Below, in pieces: positions 15,797 through 22,107 of a stretch of 22,107 nucleotides of DNA. Origin of the DNA: Gammaproteobacteria bacterium (GTDB lineage Bacteria; Pseudomonadota; Gammaproteobacteria; Pseudomonadales; Oleiphilaceae). The stretch is from contig RFIV01000264.1 of assembly GCA_003695085.1 (NCBI GenBank), positions 1 to 22,107 of the forward strand. The letters are read 5' to 3'. The number at the start of each line of letters is the position of its first letter. The stretch's first letter is position 1. The notes under the pieces are model-generated. The model was given only the letters and a program-made list of their open reading frames with translations, was not told where the DNA came from and searched no databases. The translations under genes and the position numbers were made by a program.

Positions 15797-16588
15797 ATGC
15801 GCATGATGATCCTGCTGGCCCTGAGCCTGCTTCTGACGCCCTTTTCCGAGGCCCGGGCGGACCTTCGACTTACCGCCACACTCCCTCCGTTGACGCTGAT
15901 GGTACGTGCCATCAAACCTGATTCGGATGTTCCCGTGAAAGTGCACACCCTGATCACTGATGACGCCGATCCCCATGACTTTCATCTGCGCCCCTCACAC
16001 ATTCGCCTGCTGCAAAACAGTGACCAGGTAATCTGGGGCGGCGAACGGCTGGAACCCCATATGAAGAAAATTCTCGGCACCCTGCCGCCGGGAAAGATCA
16101 TCTCCCTGGATGCCCAACCTCCTGCCCTGCACTTCTGGCTTTCACCACTTCAGACATTGAAACGCATTGAAACGATTGCCGGTAAACTGGGCTGGCCAAT
16201 ATCAGAGACTTTGAACGCGACGCTCAGAAAACGCAGCGCCGAGTTAAAAGGCACAGTTGAAATGCTTGGCCGGAAGAAGGTTGAAGTCTGGGTATTTCAT
16301 CCTTTCCTGGATGCATTGGAAACAGATTACGGCCTTGAAACCCAGGCGTTGACCAAAGGGGGGCACGGACTCTCTGCCCTGCAAATGCGCAAGCTCGAAA
16401 AAGCACCCAATACACAACGCTGTTTGATTATCGAGCCCGAATGGAAGGCCATGGAACAAAAGGAGTGGGTGCGCAGGCAATTTGTGAAGCGCGTACATGT
16501 GGATCCGCTTTTTCGGGGTGCAGATTCACTTGACCAGATGTATACAGATCTGATTCACTCTCTCAAAGCGTGTCTGACTGAAAACTGA
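15797..16588 (+). CDS. ZnuA-like zinc (metal) ABC transporter substrate-binding protein
   Basis: A 263-residue cluster A-I/SBP_bac_9 binding protein. Seen: signal peptide with hydrophobic core ILLALSLLLTPF and cleavage near ARA-D (residue 21). Putative metal ligands: H60 (DPHDFHLRPS), H112 (LHFWLSP, where the family often has DPHxWL), H168 (FHPFLDALETDYGL) and D236 (VDPLFRG). It has no His-rich loop and is shorter than E. coli ZnuA. It is an orphan: no znuB, znuC or zur gene is nearby, so its membrane partners must be elsewhere or it serves another zinc system. The Zur-box-like site in front supports zinc over manganese. Ribosome site weak; ATGs at 15803 and 15806 are alternative starts. Confidence 0.85.
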   Translation: MRMMILLALSLLLTPFSEARADLRLTATLPPLTLMVRAIKPDSDVPVKVHTLITDDADPHDFHLRPSHIRLLQNSDQVIWGGERLEPHMKKILGTLPPGKIISLDAQPPALHFWLSPLQTLKRIETIAGKLGWPISETLNATLRKRSAELKGTVEMLGRKKVEVWVFHPFLDALETDYGLETQALTKGGHGLSALQMRKLEKAPNTQRCLIIEPEWKAMEQKEWVRRQFVKRVHVDPLFRGADSLDQMYTDLIHSLKACLTEN

Positions 16589-16591
16589 AAC

Positions 16592-16622
16592 AAAAAAGGT
16601 GGCTGACCAGGCCACCTTTTTT
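16592..16622. terminator. Bidirectional rho-independent terminator
   Basis: Perfect 12-bp stem AAAAAAGGTGGC (16592-16603) / GCCACCTTTTTT (16611-16622) with a 7-nt loop, 4 bp after the zinc-binding-protein stop. Because the stem is flanked by A and T runs, it should work for that gene on the plus strand and for the convergent mvaT-like gene on the minus strand. Confidence 0.92.
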
Positions 16623-16625
16623 AAA

Positions 16626-16673
16626 TTTCACATGGCTCGTTTCACATGGCTCGCATTTTCAGCGGCCATGTGA
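16626..16673. repeat. Perfect 14-bp tandem repeat plus inverted arm downstream of the mvaT-like gene
   Basis: TTTCACATGGCTCG occurs twice head to tail (16626-16639 and 16640-16653). A third, inverted partial copy GCCATGTGA (16665-16673) can pair with TCACATGGC of either direct copy, forming a 9-bp stem. It sits between the terminator and the mvaT-like stop codon. The function is unknown; replication slippage or a degenerate mobile-element end are possible origins. Confidence 0.8.
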
Positions 16674-16689
16674 GTGGACTCGAACCGGC

Positions 16690-17034
16690 TTACTTTTCCA
16701 GCCAGCCGTCCACCGTTTCCTTGCCGTATTGCTTGCGCCAGGCGTTCAGGATCTTGTGGTTGCCGCCACGCGTTTCGACCACCTCCCCGGTGTGCGGGTT
16801 CTTGTACTTGCGCAGCGGGCGCTTGCCACCAGCCTTTGCCCCCTTGGGTGCTGACAGCCCCAGGATCTTTGCCACGTCCGCCCGGGACATGCCGTATTTG
16901 CCAATCAGGGCCTCGAGTTCCTTGGAGAATTCAAAGTATTTCTGAACCTCCGGATTCGCCTTGAGTGCTTCGTAACGACGACGATCTTCTTCCAGACGGC
17001 GTTCCAGTTCAAACAACTCATCAACTTTGGACAT
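16690..17034 (-). CDS. MvaT/MvaU-family H-NS-like xenogeneic silencer
   Basis: A 114-residue nucleoid protein. Seen: N-terminal coiled-coil/oligomerisation helix (MSKVDELFELERRLEEDRRR), a second helix with the EFSKELEALIGKYGMS pattern, a basic Ala/Gly/Lys linker (residues 61-76), then the DNA-binding domain YKNPHTGEVVETRGGNHKIL, with the AT-pincer loop R89-G90-G91-N92, and WRKQYGKETVDGWL. This C-terminal domain matches Pseudomonas MvaT/MvaU closely. Such proteins silence AT-rich, horizontally acquired genes. GGAG lies 8 nt before the ATG. Convergent with the zinc-binding gene and divergent from the comEA-like gene. Whether this is the mvaT or mvaU orthologue cannot be decided here. Confidence 0.93.
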   Translation of the reverse strand: MSKVDELFELERRLEEDRRRYEALKANPEVQKYFEFSKELEALIGKYGMSRADVAKILGLSAPKGAKAGGKRPLRKYKNPHTGEVVETRGGNHKILNAWRKQYGKETVDGWLEK

Positions 17035-17068
17035 TTATAATACTCCAGTACATTTGGTTGGCTTTATT

Positions 17069-17096
17069 AAAATAGTGAATATTTTATAATCGTCAA
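17069..17096 (-). promoter_or_regulatory. Candidate promoter of the mvaT-like gene
   Basis: On the minus strand, -35 TTGACG (17096-17091) and -10 TATTTT (17074-17069) are spaced 16 bp apart, about 35 nt before the start codon. The whole 100-bp divergent region (17035-17134) is unusually AT-rich for this window, which suits self-binding by an H-NS-type protein. On the plus strand, -10-like TATATT (17115-17120) precedes the comEA-like gene without a clear -35. Confidence 0.5.
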
Positions 17097-17134
17097 TAGT
17101 AACAGGACGAATGATATATTACAGGATGTAAAAC

Positions 17135-17467
17135 ATGCCAATACTTTCTTACCCCTTACGGGCGGCGGTCATCTGCCTTATTGTTGCCCTGTTCACTTCG
17201 GGTATTCATGCTGCACCACGCATGCCCATCAATATTAATTCGGCATCCGTGAAAGAACTGACTCAGCTAAAGGGCATTGGAGTCAAAAAGGCTCAGCGCA
17301 TTATCGAATATCGCCAGAAAAACGGTCCGTTCCGCGATATTTATGAACTGGTACTGGTCAAGGGTATTGGTGAGAAGACAGTAGAGAAGAATGCCCGCTG
17401 GCTGAGCATCGAACCAGCGGACACTTATGGGCACAACGGCATTCGGTTATACCGGTTGCAAGAGTAG
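17135..17467 (+). CDS. ComEA-family helix-hairpin-helix DNA-binding protein
   Basis: A 110-residue exported protein. Seen: signal peptide with hydrophobic core AAVICLIVALFTSGIHA (cleavage after about residue 26), then one (HhH)2-type ComEA domain: INSASVKELTQLKGIGVKKA, IIEYRQKNGPFRDIYELVLV and KGIGEKTVEKN. Small ComEA proteins of this kind bind incoming double-stranded DNA in the periplasm and act as a ratchet for uptake through the type IV pilus route, consistent with pilZ and fimV in the same window. AGGA lies 8 nt before the ATG. The last 21 bp overlap the EAL remnant tail to tail. No other competence gene is present. Confidence 0.9.
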   Translation: MPILSYPLRAAVICLIVALFTSGIHAAPRMPININSASVKELTQLKGIGVKKAQRIIEYRQKNGPFRDIYELVLVKGIGEKTVEKNARWLSIEPADTYGHNGIRLYRLQE

Positions 17468-18052
17468 CTGACTTTCAATCTCCGGCAAGGTGGCATGGCT
17501 GCCAAACCAGTATCCGGACGCGCCCTCAAGATCCAGTGTCTGGGCAAAACGCAGTTGGCGCTCCGTATGCACGCCGTCGAGGTAGACACGGGTATCCATC
17601 GATCCAAGCAGGGATACCAGGCCCGATACCAGCTGGCAATCGCGAGGCTGCTCCGGCACATGACTCATGACGTTTTCCGGCAGACGTACGGCAAACACAG
17701 GTGCGCTGCGCAACAGCCCGATGGCTCCCGATTCCATGGCGAAGTTGGCGACGGTAACATGAAACCCGAGGTCCGCCAGTTTTTGAAGCGTTTCGGTCTC
17801 TCCGAGTGCACTTTCCGTGTGCCACCGTGGTTTCATGATAATGCTGACGACTTCGTTAGTGTTCAGATCCATCTGTGGCGGGTACGAGTAGAACATCTCG
17901 CCGCTTTGAATCAGCGATCTGAACTGCTGCACACGTCTTTTCTCCCATTCGGAGCTCTGCTGCGTATGGTGATAGAACACATAGCGGTTGCGACCAGACA
18001 GTTTGGCTTCGTACATCGCATGATCCGCATGCTTCATCAATTTCCGCGGCAA
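17447..18052 (-). pseudogene. Degenerate, 5'-truncated GGDEF-EAL protein remnant
   Basis: An open frame of about 201 codons with a TTG, not ATG, at its upstream limit. It starts with the very end of a GGDEF domain (MKHADHAMYEAKLSGRNRYV), then the first strand of an EAL domain (FRSLIQSGEMFYSYPPQMDL). The EAL motif itself reads IIMKPRW. The ~110-residue middle of the domain is missing and the frame resumes at LADLGFHVTVANFAMESG (DDFG lost), AVRLPENV (catalytic Lys lost) and YLDGVHTERQL (AEGVE lost), ending GYWFGSHATLPEIESQLL. It cannot be an active cyclase or phosphodiesterase. The upstream end abuts an IS3 orfA fragment. A degenerate sensor or inactive EAL protein before truncation is possible. 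Confidence 0.8.
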
Positions 18053-18159
18053 GCTGCTGCACTGATCCCGACACTTTCAGCCGGCGCCAGAGCCTCCTTC
18101 TTGAAGTCCTCGGAGTAGCGCTTGCGTGTTGATTTGCCTTGTGTGTTCTTTCTTACCAT
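18037..18159 (-). pseudogene. Truncated IS3-family transposase OrfA
   Basis: A 40-codon frame beginning MVRKNTQGKSTRKRYSEDFK, then KEALAPAESVGISAAA, before the family-like sequence ends and CRGN-stop follows. The RKRYSxDFKxEALxLA...GISAAA pattern is the N-terminal helix-turn-helix of IS3-family OrfA (transposase_8 type). The junction with non-IS sequence falls near 18053-18058, inside the codons after AAA. No OrfB is present, so it is non-functional for transposition. Confidence 0.82.
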
Positions 18160-18211
18160 GGTTCACCATTGTAGCGTAGAGTACTCGCTTAACGAGGTGT
18201 CCACTATTGCA
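18053..18211 (-). mobile_element. Remnant of an IS3-family insertion sequence (5' end only)
   Basis: The minus-strand sequence holds an IS3-like terminal region: TGCAATAGTGGACACC (18211-18196), the dyad CTCG-TTAAG-CGAG, a -10-like TACAAT, and the start of orfA. The rest of the element (most of orfA, orfB, the other end) is absent, replaced by the GGDEF/EAL fragment. The outer tip is uncertain: a TG at about 18240 is an alternative. No target duplication can be checked because one end is lost. Confidence 0.75.
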
Positions 18212-18286
18212 GGGCAAGATCAGTTCATTTTTGCGCTACAATGGGCATTCATGCTGCCACAGCCCTTCAGTCAATAAAGGTCGTTC

Positions 18287-19249
18287 ATGAACATGCGCAT
18301 CGGTCTGTACCTGTGTCTTGCCTGGTTGGCGGGGTGTTCGCTCATCGAACCTGCCCCGGCGCCCCACCCGCTGGACAACACCTTCTGGGCAGATAACCGG
18401 CCCATTTCCGAGGCAGCACTCATCGAAAGAATGGCCGGGGCGGATGTGGTCATCCTCGCCGAAAAGCACGACAACAGGGCACAGCATGCGTTGCAGAAGC
18501 GCTTGGTCGAGCACCTGGCACAGAATCACAGAATCGCCTTGGGCATGGAAATGTTCAGCCGGGACCAGACTTCGTTGCTGATGCGTTATCTGCAACCTGC
18601 AAAACATGGCCACCCGATGACGCCCGGGCAGCTGGCAGACGCACTGAACCTGGACGAAGACAGTGCTCGCTGGCACCAGTATCGCCCTTTGCTGGAGACG
18701 CTCCGAAACCAGAAAGGCGCTGCATTCGGCATTGATCTGCCTGTCCCGCTGAGGGCACGCCTCGGGGAGCGTGGGCCGGATGGCCTGCTGCCGGTTGAAC
18801 GCGCCCAACTGCCTCAGGTTGAAGATGCGGACCCCGCCTACCGGGATCTCATGTACGCACGCATCAAGGCCTCGCACTGCGGCTGGGGCCCGGAATCCTA
18901 CCTCAGGAAACTCTTTGCCGTCTGGCAAGTCCGCAACCAGACCATGGCCGAACAGATCTCGGCAATGCTGGAGAGTGACTACCGGCCCATTCTGGTCATT
19001 GTCGGCAACGGACATACCGACTACAACCTGGGGCTGATCAGCCGGTTGAAAGCACTGCGGCCGGAAGCTCACATTTTCAACGTCGGGTTGCTGGAAACCC
19101 ATCCTGAAGGCACGCGCCCGGAAGACTATCTGATGGACGATCGCCTGCCGGACACTCCGCGGTTCGATGCGCTTTACCTCGCGCCCGCCCAGCGCACCAC
19201 CGATGATTTGTGTAGCGTCTTCAAGAAGCGGAAAACACCCGAATCTTGA
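18287..19249 (+). CDS. ChaN-family lipoprotein (haem-binding uptake-like)
   Basis: A 320-residue predicted lipoprotein. Seen: signal sequence with lipobox L14-A15-G16-C17, FWADNRPISEAALIERM, VVILAEKHDNRAQHALQKRL (family normally G-E-x-H-D-N; here A-E-K-H-D-N), GMEMFSRDQTSLLMRYL, and the late VIVGNGHTDYNLGL. This is the Cofac_haem_bdg/ChaN family, with a weak Campylobacter haem-binding precedent; the true role is not settled. The start has AAGG 6 nt upstream. A -10-like TACAAT (18237-18242) precedes it just outside the IS remnant. No TonB receptor or haem transporter is adjacent. Confidence 0.85.
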   Translation: MNMRIGLYLCLAWLAGCSLIEPAPAPHPLDNTFWADNRPISEAALIERMAGADVVILAEKHDNRAQHALQKRLVEHLAQNHRIALGMEMFSRDQTSLLMRYLQPAKHGHPMTPGQLADALNLDEDSARWHQYRPLLETLRNQKGAAFGIDLPVPLRARLGERGPDGLLPVERAQLPQVEDADPAYRDLMYARIKASHCGWGPESYLRKLFAVWQVRNQTMAEQISAMLESDYRPILVIVGNGHTDYNLGLISRLKALRPEAHIFNVGLLETHPEGTRPEDYLMDDRLPDTPRFDALYLAPAQRTTDDLCSVFKKRKTPES

Positions 19250-19350
19250 CCGGCTTCACACTTTGACTTCACGCCTCATCCCGGGGAAGGATGCCCCGCC
19301 CGCTGCAGTTTCATACGCTGTTATCCACCACATGACTTGGATGACAGCTG

Positions 19351-20403
19351 ATGGAATCGACATTGCATCCAAACGAGTTGCCGGGGATCAGTCATCGCCT
19401 TGCCGAATCAGACGCCCCATCAGGCGTCCCCGGACGGCTCGAGCAGGTTATCATGCGCCATGCCCGCCAAAGCAGTGCCTATTTCACCGTCCAGGCCGGC
19501 CTGACGCACCACTATCTTCATGACGGTGCATTCTGCTACGCCCCCGTCCAAACGCCCTTTGGCCGCATCAATCTCAGTTGTACCGATCCACTTGTCAGTC
19601 CCGCCTTATTGCCCCACACGCTTGCGGACATCCGGCGACTCAAGGGCGTGCCCGTGCTGCTGGGCGTCACCCACGAAGTCGCAAGGGCCGCTTCAGAGCA
19701 GGGCTGGATCGTGAATCACATGGGCATGGAGCATTCCATCGAGCTTGAGCATTTCGAGTTGTCGGGACGGGACAAGAAGCAACTGCGTCACGCTGCCAAC
19801 CTGAACAGGCGACTGCCCGTCACTGTCGTCGAACACACCCATGTCCCCCATATTCCCGAATCCGTTCAGGCTCTCTCCGAGGCCTGGCGCCAGAGCAAGA
19901 CCATTCAGGCCAGGGAGCTCCGCCTTTTGACACGTCCGCCTGTGTTCAAGGCTGAGTGGGGCGTCCGAAAGTTTTACTGTCACCATGCAGACGGTCGCCT
20001 CCTCGGCTTTGTTTTTTTTGATCCCTGGTTCGAGAATGGACGCATCACCGGGTATTGCGCCAACATTCTGCGCAGTGACCCCGCGTTATGCCGTCACCCG
20101 ATTCTTGATTACACACTTCTTCAGGCCCTTAAGCGCTTCCGCCAGGAGGGCATTCGCCGGGTATCGCTCGGCATCGCGCCGCTCGATCAGTTGCAGCCTC
20201 ATCCGCAGCAGTCCGGCATGCTCTATCGTCTGGGCCAGTTCATGTATCGATACGGCAATGGGCTGTATGCATTCCAGGCGCTCGCCTATCACAAGTCCCG
20301 ATATCGCGGGCACACTGAACCCTGGTTTTTGTGCACCCCTTCAAAGAACGCACTCAAAGTCACCTGGAGCATCCTGCAGGGGACTGGCATTCTGCCGTCC
20401 TGA
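19351..20403 (+). CDS. DUF2156 protein, stand-alone LPG-synthase-C / MprF catalytic-domain-like (GNAT fold)
   Basis: A 350-residue soluble protein with no signal peptide or membrane helices. It resembles the DUF2156/LPG_synthase_C family: MRHARQSSAYFTVQAG, GRINLSCTDPLVSPALL, ARELRLLTRPPVFKAEWGVR, then LLGFVFFDPWFENGRITGYC and GIRRVSLGIAPL. In MprF this domain transfers amino acids from aminoacyl-tRNA to phosphatidylglycerol, but stand-alone bacterial members are largely uncharacterised. Substrate unknown. The ribosome site is poor; M35 (19453) is an alternative start nearer the conserved domain. 12 bp downstream starts a MalT-like regulator on the same strand, suggesting one operon. The 101-bp gap upstream shows no terminator. 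Confidence 0.78.
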   Translation: MESTLHPNELPGISHRLAESDAPSGVPGRLEQVIMRHARQSSAYFTVQAGLTHHYLHDGAFCYAPVQTPFGRINLSCTDPLVSPALLPHTLADIRRLKGVPVLLGVTHEVARAASEQGWIVNHMGMEHSIELEHFELSGRDKKQLRHAANLNRRLPVTVVEHTHVPHIPESVQALSEAWRQSKTIQARELRLLTRPPVFKAEWGVRKFYCHHADGRLLGFVFFDPWFENGRITGYCANILRSDPALCRHPILDYTLLQALKRFRQEGIRRVSLGIAPLDQLQPHPQQSGMLYRLGQFMYRYGNGLYAFQALAYHKSRYRGHTEPWFLCTPSKNALKVTWSILQGTGILPS

Positions 20404-20415
20404 TGGCACACTGAA

Positions 20416-22107
20416 ATGATGCTGATAGAAACCAAACTCAGGCCGCCCCGGCTGTCAGATGATCTGATCCCGCGCCCGGACGTGATGAAACTGCTGGACG
20501 ATGCCATCCGTTGCCCGGTAACCGCCATCATCGCGCCGGCCGGCTATGGAAAAACGACGGCTGTCGCCCAGTGGCTGGCACTGAGAAGGCCGGTACAGGC
20601 CTGGGCCACGCTGGATCGCTCCGACAACGATCCTGACCGGCTATGGCACACCCTTATCCACAGTCTGAGCCGCACCATCGAACGCGTACGAGGCCTCACC
20701 GTGTCCGATGCCGGTGCACTGGCAGCGCCTCCGGCGAAGGATGCCGACACCGCCCTGTTGTCCGCCTTGCAGGATCATGCGCGCAGCTGGTCCTGTCCGG
20801 AGCGTCTGGTCTGGGTCTGGGATGACGTCCACGCCATTCAGGATCCGGCGCTGCTCGAAGCACTGACCCGGTTTCTCGACTACATGCCGGACTACCTGCA
20901 CGTGGTACTGACATCACGGCAGATACCGGAACTGGAGCTTTCCAGGCGGCAGGTGCGTCACCAGCTGGCACTTATTGAAAAGGACTCACTCTCCTTCGGA
21001 CAGTCGGATATCCGGGAATGGGTAACCCGACGCTTTCAGCTTCAGCTGGACGATCAGATGTCTGACGCCCTCTACCGCCAGACCCGCGGCTGGGCAGCCG
21101 CCATACAGTTCAGCGCCTGCCGGCTGACCCAGACCGGGCAACTCAGCACACCGGCCACCCTCACGGATGACCGTCTGCTGGATGACTACCTGGCTAACGA
21201 AGTCTTTCCCTACCTGCCGCAGGTGCTCAGGGAAGCACTGCCGGTGCTGGCTGAATTCCCCGCGTTTTCCGAGAAGTTTTGCCGCGCTGTCCTGCCCCAG
21301 TGGGATGCCCGCGTGTTGCTGCGCGCCCTGTCCTCCTCCAGTCTGCCCTGCACCGAGCACCAGCATCAGGACGACACGCAGTTTGTTTTGCATGATCTGC
21401 TCCGGGGTTGGCTCAGACGACGTTTCGGAGCCGGCAACCTGCCGCAGCAGGTCATTCTGGCTGCCAGCCGCTGGTACCTGAGCACCGGCCAGCTGATCGA
21501 GGGCCTCGACCTGCTGGCCGAGCATGAAAAGTGGCCCGAACTGAGCCAGGCACTGGCCGATCACCAGAAAGACCTCGTTCAGAGCGGGCAGTATCACCGG
21601 GGACGCCGTGTACTGGAATCATTGCCTGCACCCTGGTCGGAGAACAACCCATGGGTGCTGTACCTGAAAGCCTCCCGTGCCTTTGCCGAAGGTGACGCAC
21701 AACGCTCCCATGCGCTGTGTGAACGTGCTCAGCCCCTGCTGAATCCCGACGCGATCGCCGCTGCAGGTTTGAAGACCGATGCGCCGGAACTGGAAGCACT
21801 TCGGGCGCGATACTGTTTCCTCCAGGCTCATCTGGCACGCTGGCGCGGCGACATTGAAGAAAGCGCGCGGCTGACACGTACCCTGGACGTCTCCCACCTC
21901 ACCGATCAGCCCCACCTGCAGGCCTGGGCCCTCAAGTCCAAGGGCGCAGATGCCTTCATGCGTGGTGCAAGTTCGGAGGGTGTACGGTTCATGACCCGGG
22001 CAATTTCCGCTGCCACCGCCTCCGGTGATCGCATCTGCCTCATTGCCGCGCTGTCCTGGCTGATCCCTGCCCTGGTGGATCGTGGTGAAATCAGCCTCGC
22101 CGAGGTG
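20416..22107 (+). CDS. MalT-like (LAL/STAND) ATP-dependent LuxR-type regulator, N-terminal part (runs off right edge)
   Basis: 564 codons are visible with no stop before the window ends. Seen: N-terminal IETKLRPPRLSDDLIPRPDV typical of MalT-like proteins; Walker A APAGYGKTT at residues 40-48; AWATLDRSDNDPDRLW (MalT family stretch); Walker B LVWVWDD at 131-137; VVLTSRQIP sensor near 164; a winged-helix segment with FVLHDLLRGWLRRRF; then a TPR-like superhelix from about residue 340. The C-terminal LuxR helix-turn-helix expected for the family lies outside the window. It starts 12 bp after the DUF2156 gene, at ATG-ATG (20416 or 20419) without a clear ribosome site, so coupled translation is likely. 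The inducer is unknown. Confidence 0.9.
   Translation, partial: MMLIETKLRPPRLSDDLIPRPDVMKLLDDAIRCPVTAIIAPAGYGKTTAVAQWLALRRPVQAWATLDRSDNDPDRLWHTLIHSLSRTIERVRGLTVSDAGALAAPPAKDADTALLSALQDHARSWSCPERLVWVWDDVHAIQDPALLEALTRFLDYMPDYLHVVLTSRQIPELELSRRQVRHQLALIEKDSLSFGQSDIREWVTRRFQLQLDDQMSDALYRQTRGWAAAIQFSACRLTQTGQLSTPATLTDDRLLDDYLANEVFPYLPQVLREALPVLAEFPAFSEKFCRAVLPQWDARVLLRALSSSSLPCTEHQHQDDTQFVLHDLLRGWLRRRFGAGNLPQQVILAASRWYLSTGQLIEGLDLLAEHEKWPELSQALADHQKDLVQSGQYHRGRRVLESLPAPWSENNPWVLYLKASRAFAEGDAQRSHALCERAQPLLNPDAIAAAGLKTDAPELEALRARYCFLQAHLARWRGDIEESARLTRTLDVSHLTDQPHLQAWALKSKGADAFMRGASSEGVRFMTRAISAATASGDRICLIAALSWLIPALVDRGEISLAEV

Noticed and set aside
16670..16692. Possible tRNA 3' end on the minus strand (GGTTCGAGTCC)
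   Set aside because: The flanking bases allow only two T-stem pairs, and no acceptor, D or anticodon arm is found upstream, where the mvaT-like gene lies. Kept only as a possible att remnant.
18236..19102. Minus-strand frame of 288 codons opposite the ChaN-like gene
   Set aside because: The plus-strand product has a lipobox and family motifs; the opposite frame has none.
1..22107. CRISPR array
   Set aside because: No regularly spaced repeats were seen; the only tandem repeat is the two-copy 14-mer at 16626-16653.

Overview
The window looks like chromosomal DNA from a GC-rich (high fifties to about 60 % by eye) gammaproteobacterium. Supporting features are the gene order leuC-leuD-leuB-asd-fimV, a PilZ/FimV type IV pilus pair, an MvaT-type (Pseudomonas-like) H-NS functional homologue, a class I PHA synthase with phasin, and the pair prmB-aroC followed by an MFS gene. 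A pseudomonad or a marine Oceanospirillales/Halomonas-like bacterium would fit. This assignment is inferred from gene content, not from a search.

Layout. (1) 1-5133, minus strand: the leucine operon leuC-leuD-leuB, then asd (aspartate semialdehyde dehydrogenase) with an intrinsic terminator, then the 5' part of fimV, which runs off the left edge. A LysR-type regulator (5237-6109) diverges from leuC across a 103-bp promoter region. (2) 6099-8358, minus strand: phasin then class I PHA synthase phaC, separated by a 79-bp gap holding a perfect 9-bp-stem hairpin. phaC overlaps the end of the lysR gene tail to tail by 11 bp. (3) 8551-15672, minus strand: eight closely packed genes read in the order pilZ, tatD-like, alpha/beta hydrolase, DUF4892 protein, patatin-like phospholipase, prmB, aroC and MFS transporter. 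Several neighbours overlap or nearly touch. (4) 15797-17467: an orphan zinc-type ABC binding protein behind a Zur-box-like operator, a bidirectional terminator, an MvaT-family silencer on the minus strand and a divergent comEA-like gene. (5) 17447-18240: a scar made of a degenerate GGDEF/EAL fragment joined to the first part of an IS3-family orfA. (6) 18287-22107, plus strand: a ChaN-like lipoprotein, a stand-alone DUF2156 (MprF catalytic-domain-like) protein, and 12 bp later the N-terminal 564 codons of a MalT-like ATPase regulator that runs off the right edge.

Most of the window is housekeeping: leucine, aspartate-family and aromatic amino acid synthesis, ribosomal protein methylation, carbon storage and pilus function. 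The less-described material is the DUF2156/MalT-like pair, the DUF4892-patatin-hydrolase group inside the pilZ-to-aroC run, and the IS/EAL scar next to the silencer gene. No CRISPR array, tRNA or rRNA gene was found, and no stretch over 300 bp lacks a gene.
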